Shown: piece by piece, positions 61,836-64,000 of the stretch
How the letters are laid out: each line of letters opens with the position of its first letter
How positions within the stretch are numbered: the first letter of the stretch is position 1
DNA from: Tsuneonella litorea
Lineage (GTDB): Bacteria > Pseudomonadota > Alphaproteobacteria > Sphingomonadales > Sphingomonadaceae
Assembly: GCF_025154015.1 (NCBI RefSeq)
Contig: NZ_JAOAMV010000004.1
Span: 310,001 to 374,000 of the forward strand
Length of the DNA stretch: 64,000 nt
Direction: 5' to 3'
Translations under genes and position numbers: made by a program
The notes under the pieces: generated by a model
What the model was told of the DNA's origin: nothing
Database searches by the model: none
The model's input: only the letters and a program-made list of their open reading frames with translations

Positions 61836-62996
61836 TCAGCGCAGTTCGAGAAAGCCGCCGAACTGGTCCGCGGCGATCCGCACGCCTCTGCGCGCGGGAC
61901 TGATCTCGCTCATCGCGAGGACCTGCAGCAAGGCGGTCCGGCTCTCCGCCGGGCCGAGCAGGCGGGGCTGAAACCCGGTGACCCTGTTGTCCGACGCGAG
62001 CGGATAGATCCGCAGTGCGTCGTCCCCCGCCCGGGTTCCGCACCGCAATTCGGCGATCAGCCCCAGCGGCAAGACCTCGGGAAAATCGGCAAACCGGCCG
62101 TTCGACCCGAAGAACAGGTTGCCGATTCCGTAGAGGATCCATCTGCCGCGATACCGCTCGATCTCCTGCGGACAGTGCGCGTGGTGCCCGATCACGAGAT
62201 CGGCGCCGTTGTCGACCAGCTCGCGGGCGAGGCGCCGCTGGGCCGCGGACCGCCAGCGGTAATTCGCGCCCCAGTGCGGATAGGCAACGGCGGTCAGGTC
62301 AGGGTAGACTTCGCGCAGGGCCGACACCTGCCGGCCGAACCGCACGGGGTCCAGTGTCGCGGTGCCCGGCGTCGCGGCACCGGCGTAGAACCCGTATGCC
62401 TCGCGATAGGCGGGTCGGTCCTCGAACAATCCGAAGACCGCCAGGTGCCTGGGCGCACCGCCAGCGCCCGGCATTTCCAGCAGCAGCGGCCGGGCCGCAG
62501 CGCCCAGGTCATCGCCCGCGCCAAAGTGCCTGATCCCGGCAGCATCGAGCGCCGCGCGCGAATCGGCGAGTCCCCCCGCCCCGAGGTCTAGCGCGTGATT
62601 GTTCGCCAGGCTGACCGCGTCGATCCCGGCGCGTGCGAGCGCCGCCGGCGCCAGGGCCGGGTCGGTGAAGTGCAGATAGTCCTTGCCCGGCAACGCCGGT
62701 CCCCGCCGGTAGCTGGCCACCGTTTCGAAATTGGCGATCGTGTAGTCGGCGCCGGCAAGCAGCGGGCGAAGGCGATCGAACGGCCGGTCGTATCCGTGCC
62801 GCCCGACCTCCCGGCCGCCTCCGGTGGGATAGCTTTCGCCGTGATTGACGTCGCCGCAGAACAGCAGGCGGAACGGATCGGCCCTCGTTCGTTCCTGGTG
62901 CCGCTTCACGATCAGGCCGCCCGCCAACCCGCCGCCGGCCGCCAGCCCCGCCGCGGCCAGCAGCGCACGGCGGCTGATTGCCGGCCGCCGGGTCAC
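61836..62996 (-). CDS. CapA-family protein (poly-gamma-glutamate synthesis type) with Tat signal
   Basis: The 386-residue exported protein carries a twin-arginine signal (TRRPAISRRALLAAAGLAAGGGLAG) and a calcineurin-like fold of the CapA type: LLFCGDVNHGESYPTGGG, DYTIANFETV, AVSLANNHALDLG, AVAYPHWGANYRWRS and LVIGHHAHCPQEIERYRGRWILYGIGN. The metal-binding D, N, E and H residues are in place. CapA proteins are tied to poly-gamma-glutamate or other envelope polymers but many members are uncharacterised. It overlaps the ABC transporter gene by 4 bp, so the two should be co-expressed. Confidence 0.88.
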   Translation of the reverse strand: MTRRPAISRRALLAAAGLAAGGGLAGGLIVKRHQERTRADPFRLLFCGDVNHGESYPTGGGREVGRHGYDRPFDRLRPLLAGADYTIANFETVASYRRGPALPGKDYLHFTDPALAPAALARAGIDAVSLANNHALDLGAGGLADSRAALDAAGIRHFGAGDDLGAAARPLLLEMPGAGGAPRHLAVFGLFEDRPAYREAYGFYAGAATPGTATLDPVRFGRQVSALREVYPDLTAVAYPHWGANYRWRSAAQRRLARELVDNGADLVIGHHAHCPQEIERYRGRWILYGIGNLFFGSNGRFADFPEVLPLGLIAELRCGTRAGDDALRIYPLASDNRVTGFQPRLLGPAESRTALLQVLAMSEISPARRGVRIAADQFGGFLELR

Positions 62997-64000
62997 TGCA
63001 GGGTGCCGACCATGTCCTGTGCACGAAGCGGGCCGGGATCATGCCGATCCTCGGACGGACCGACCCGCACCAGCCGGCCATCGCACAACTCCCAGGTCAT
63101 GTCGGTCAGTGCCACTTCGGCGGGATCGTGCGTGGCGATCAGCACGGTTCCCGGATACCGGTCGATCGCCGCGTGGAAGATGGCCGCGCTCTCGCGGTCG
63201 AGGTTGGTCGTCGGCTCGTCGAGCAGCAGGATGCGGGGGAAACGCAGCATGGCCCGGGCCAGCGCCACGCGCTGGCGCTCCCCGGCCGACAGGTTGCGCC
63301 CGCCCTCCGTCAGCCACGAATCGAGGCCTTGCGGCAGCGATCCGACGAGTCCGTCGAGCCCGCAGGCGGTGAGCACGCTGGCGAGTTCCTCGTCACTCGC
63401 CGAGCGGTGGCGATAGGTGAGGTTGCGGCGCAGGGTGCCGCGCATCAGCGGCAGGTCCGCGCTCACGATCCCGATGTCCCGCGTCGAGGTGTGCAGCGTC
63501 GCCGACGACAGCACGATGCCGTCGACCAGCACCTCGCCCTGGTCGGGTTCGACGAGGCGCGCGACAAGGCCGAGCAGCGTCGACTTCCCCGCCCCGGACG
63601 GACCGACGATCGCGACCCGCTTGCGTCCCGGAATCGTGCCACTGACGCCCGACAGCGCGCCTTTGACGCTGACCCGGTCGAACTGGATCATCCCGGCCCT
63701 GACCCGCACGGGCATGTGCCCCAGTTCGTCGAGCGGGCGGCTGCGGCTGTTGAGGAAGTCCCTGATCTTGCGCCGGGAAATGTCCGCACGCCGCCAGTAA
63801 TCGTGGACCAGCGCAAGGTTGCGCGCCGGGCTCGCCAGATGCCGCACGCAGGTCGCCGCGGCGGCGAGACCGGCGAGGGTGAGATAGCCTTCGCTCATCT
63901 CGTAGGCACCCGCGGCCAGCGCCACCATCACCGCGGCCCAGCCGGTCGCCGCCGAGATGCCCCGCATCCGGCCGCGGATCGCCGCCTCCCGGTTGAGCGC
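62993..64000 (-). CDS. ABC exporter, ATP-binding half and last membrane helices (partial at window edge)
   Basis: The frame is open to the end of the window, so the 5' part of the gene is missing. The first visible part holds membrane helices (TGWAAVMVALAAGAYEMSEGYLTLAGLAAAATCV) of a fused exporter. The ATPase domain follows with Walker A VGPSGAGKSTLLGL, signature NLSAGERQRVALARA, Walker B RILLLDEPTTNLD and the H-loop ATHDP. Such fused permease-ATPase proteins export lipids, peptides or polymers. The overlap with the CapA-like gene suggests export or processing of one envelope polymer. Confidence 0.88.
   Translation of the reverse strand, partial: ALNREAAIRGRMRGISAATGWAAVMVALAAGAYEMSEGYLTLAGLAAAATCVRHLASPARNLALVHDYWRRADISRRKIRDFLNSRSRPLDELGHMPVRVRAGMIQFDRVSVKGALSGVSGTIPGRKRVAIVGPSGAGKSTLLGLVARLVEPDQGEVLVDGIVLSSATLHTSTRDIGIVSADLPLMRGTLRRNLTYRHRSASDEELASVLTACGLDGLVGSLPQGLDSWLTEGGRNLSAGERQRVALARAMLRFPRILLLDEPTTNLDRESAAIFHAAIDRYPGTVLIATHDPAEVALTDMTWELCDGRLVRVGPSEDRHDPGPLRAQDMVGTLQ

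Overview
The window is high-GC DNA from an alphaproteobacterium, most likely of the order Sphingomonadales (Erythrobacteraceae or Sphingomonadaceae type). I judge this from the gene content and protein styles: a LOV-HTH regulator, DUF1134 and DUF4136 envelope proteins, an ivd-mccB-mccA cluster, a large TonB-dependent receptor and IS5/IS481 insertion sequences. No database search was possible, so all identities rest on motif recognition.

Layout. Positions 1-8345 are ordinary chromosome: the end of murJ, trpS, a DUF4136 lipoprotein, divergent proA and proB, a GNAT acetyltransferase, an aspartate/aromatic aminotransferase, a DUF1134 protein and tRNA-Ser(GCT). Positions 8323-53728 are a 45.4-kb genomic island. 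It is integrated into the 3' end of that tRNA gene, bounded by a 25-bp perfect direct repeat (attL 8323-8347, attR 53704-53728), with a P4-type integrase just inside attL. Positions 53729-64000 are chromosome again: an SDR, a two-helix membrane protein, an FAD protein, folE, a HIG1-like protein, a LOV-HTH regulator, a trehalose cluster (otsA, GH15, otsB), a CapA-like protein and part of an ABC exporter.

Inside the island, 8.5-16.6 kb is a mobilisation module: integrase, MobF relaxase-helicase, a membrane protein, a ribbon-helix-helix protein, a candidate oriT, a TraC-like small protein, ssb and two very small genes. 17-24 kb is a plus-strand isovaleryl-CoA/leucine cluster under a divergent LysR gene: ivd, mccB, a 48-residue membrane protein, mccA, a MaoC hydratase and a CitE-like lyase. 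24.1-24.7 kb holds wrecked mobile-element pieces. From 24.6 to 50.1 kb every metabolic gene is on the minus strand. In transcription order these are: a swivelling phosphohistidine domain protein, a 527-residue orphan, a 201-residue orphan, a PPDK-like protein without its PEP/pyruvate barrel, a biotin carrier protein, a biotin carboxylase, a divergent carboxyltransferase, SurE, BioB, a TonB receptor, a beta-keto acid cleavage enzyme (BKACE), an SDR, CoA transferase subunits A and B, an enoyl-CoA hydratase, and BioF, a BioH-like esterase, BioC, BioD and BioA. Several insertion sequences and a MITE interrupt this run. An AraC-type regulator faces it from 52.5 kb.

My main hypothesis is that the minus-strand run plus the leucine-type cluster form a catabolic pathway for a methyl ketone or secondary alcohol. 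The SDR would make the ketone. The dikinase-like proteins would activate it as an enol phosphate. The three-part biotin enzyme would carboxylate it to a beta-keto acid. BKACE with acetyl-CoA would release acetoacetate and an acyl-CoA, and the CoA transferase would recover the acetoacetate. If the ketone were 4-methyl-2-pentanone the acyl-CoA would be isovaleryl-CoA, exactly the substrate of the neighbouring ivd-mcc cluster. The island also carries a biotin pathway that would supply its two biotin-dependent carboxylases. This is inference from gene content and is testable; the substrate is not proven.
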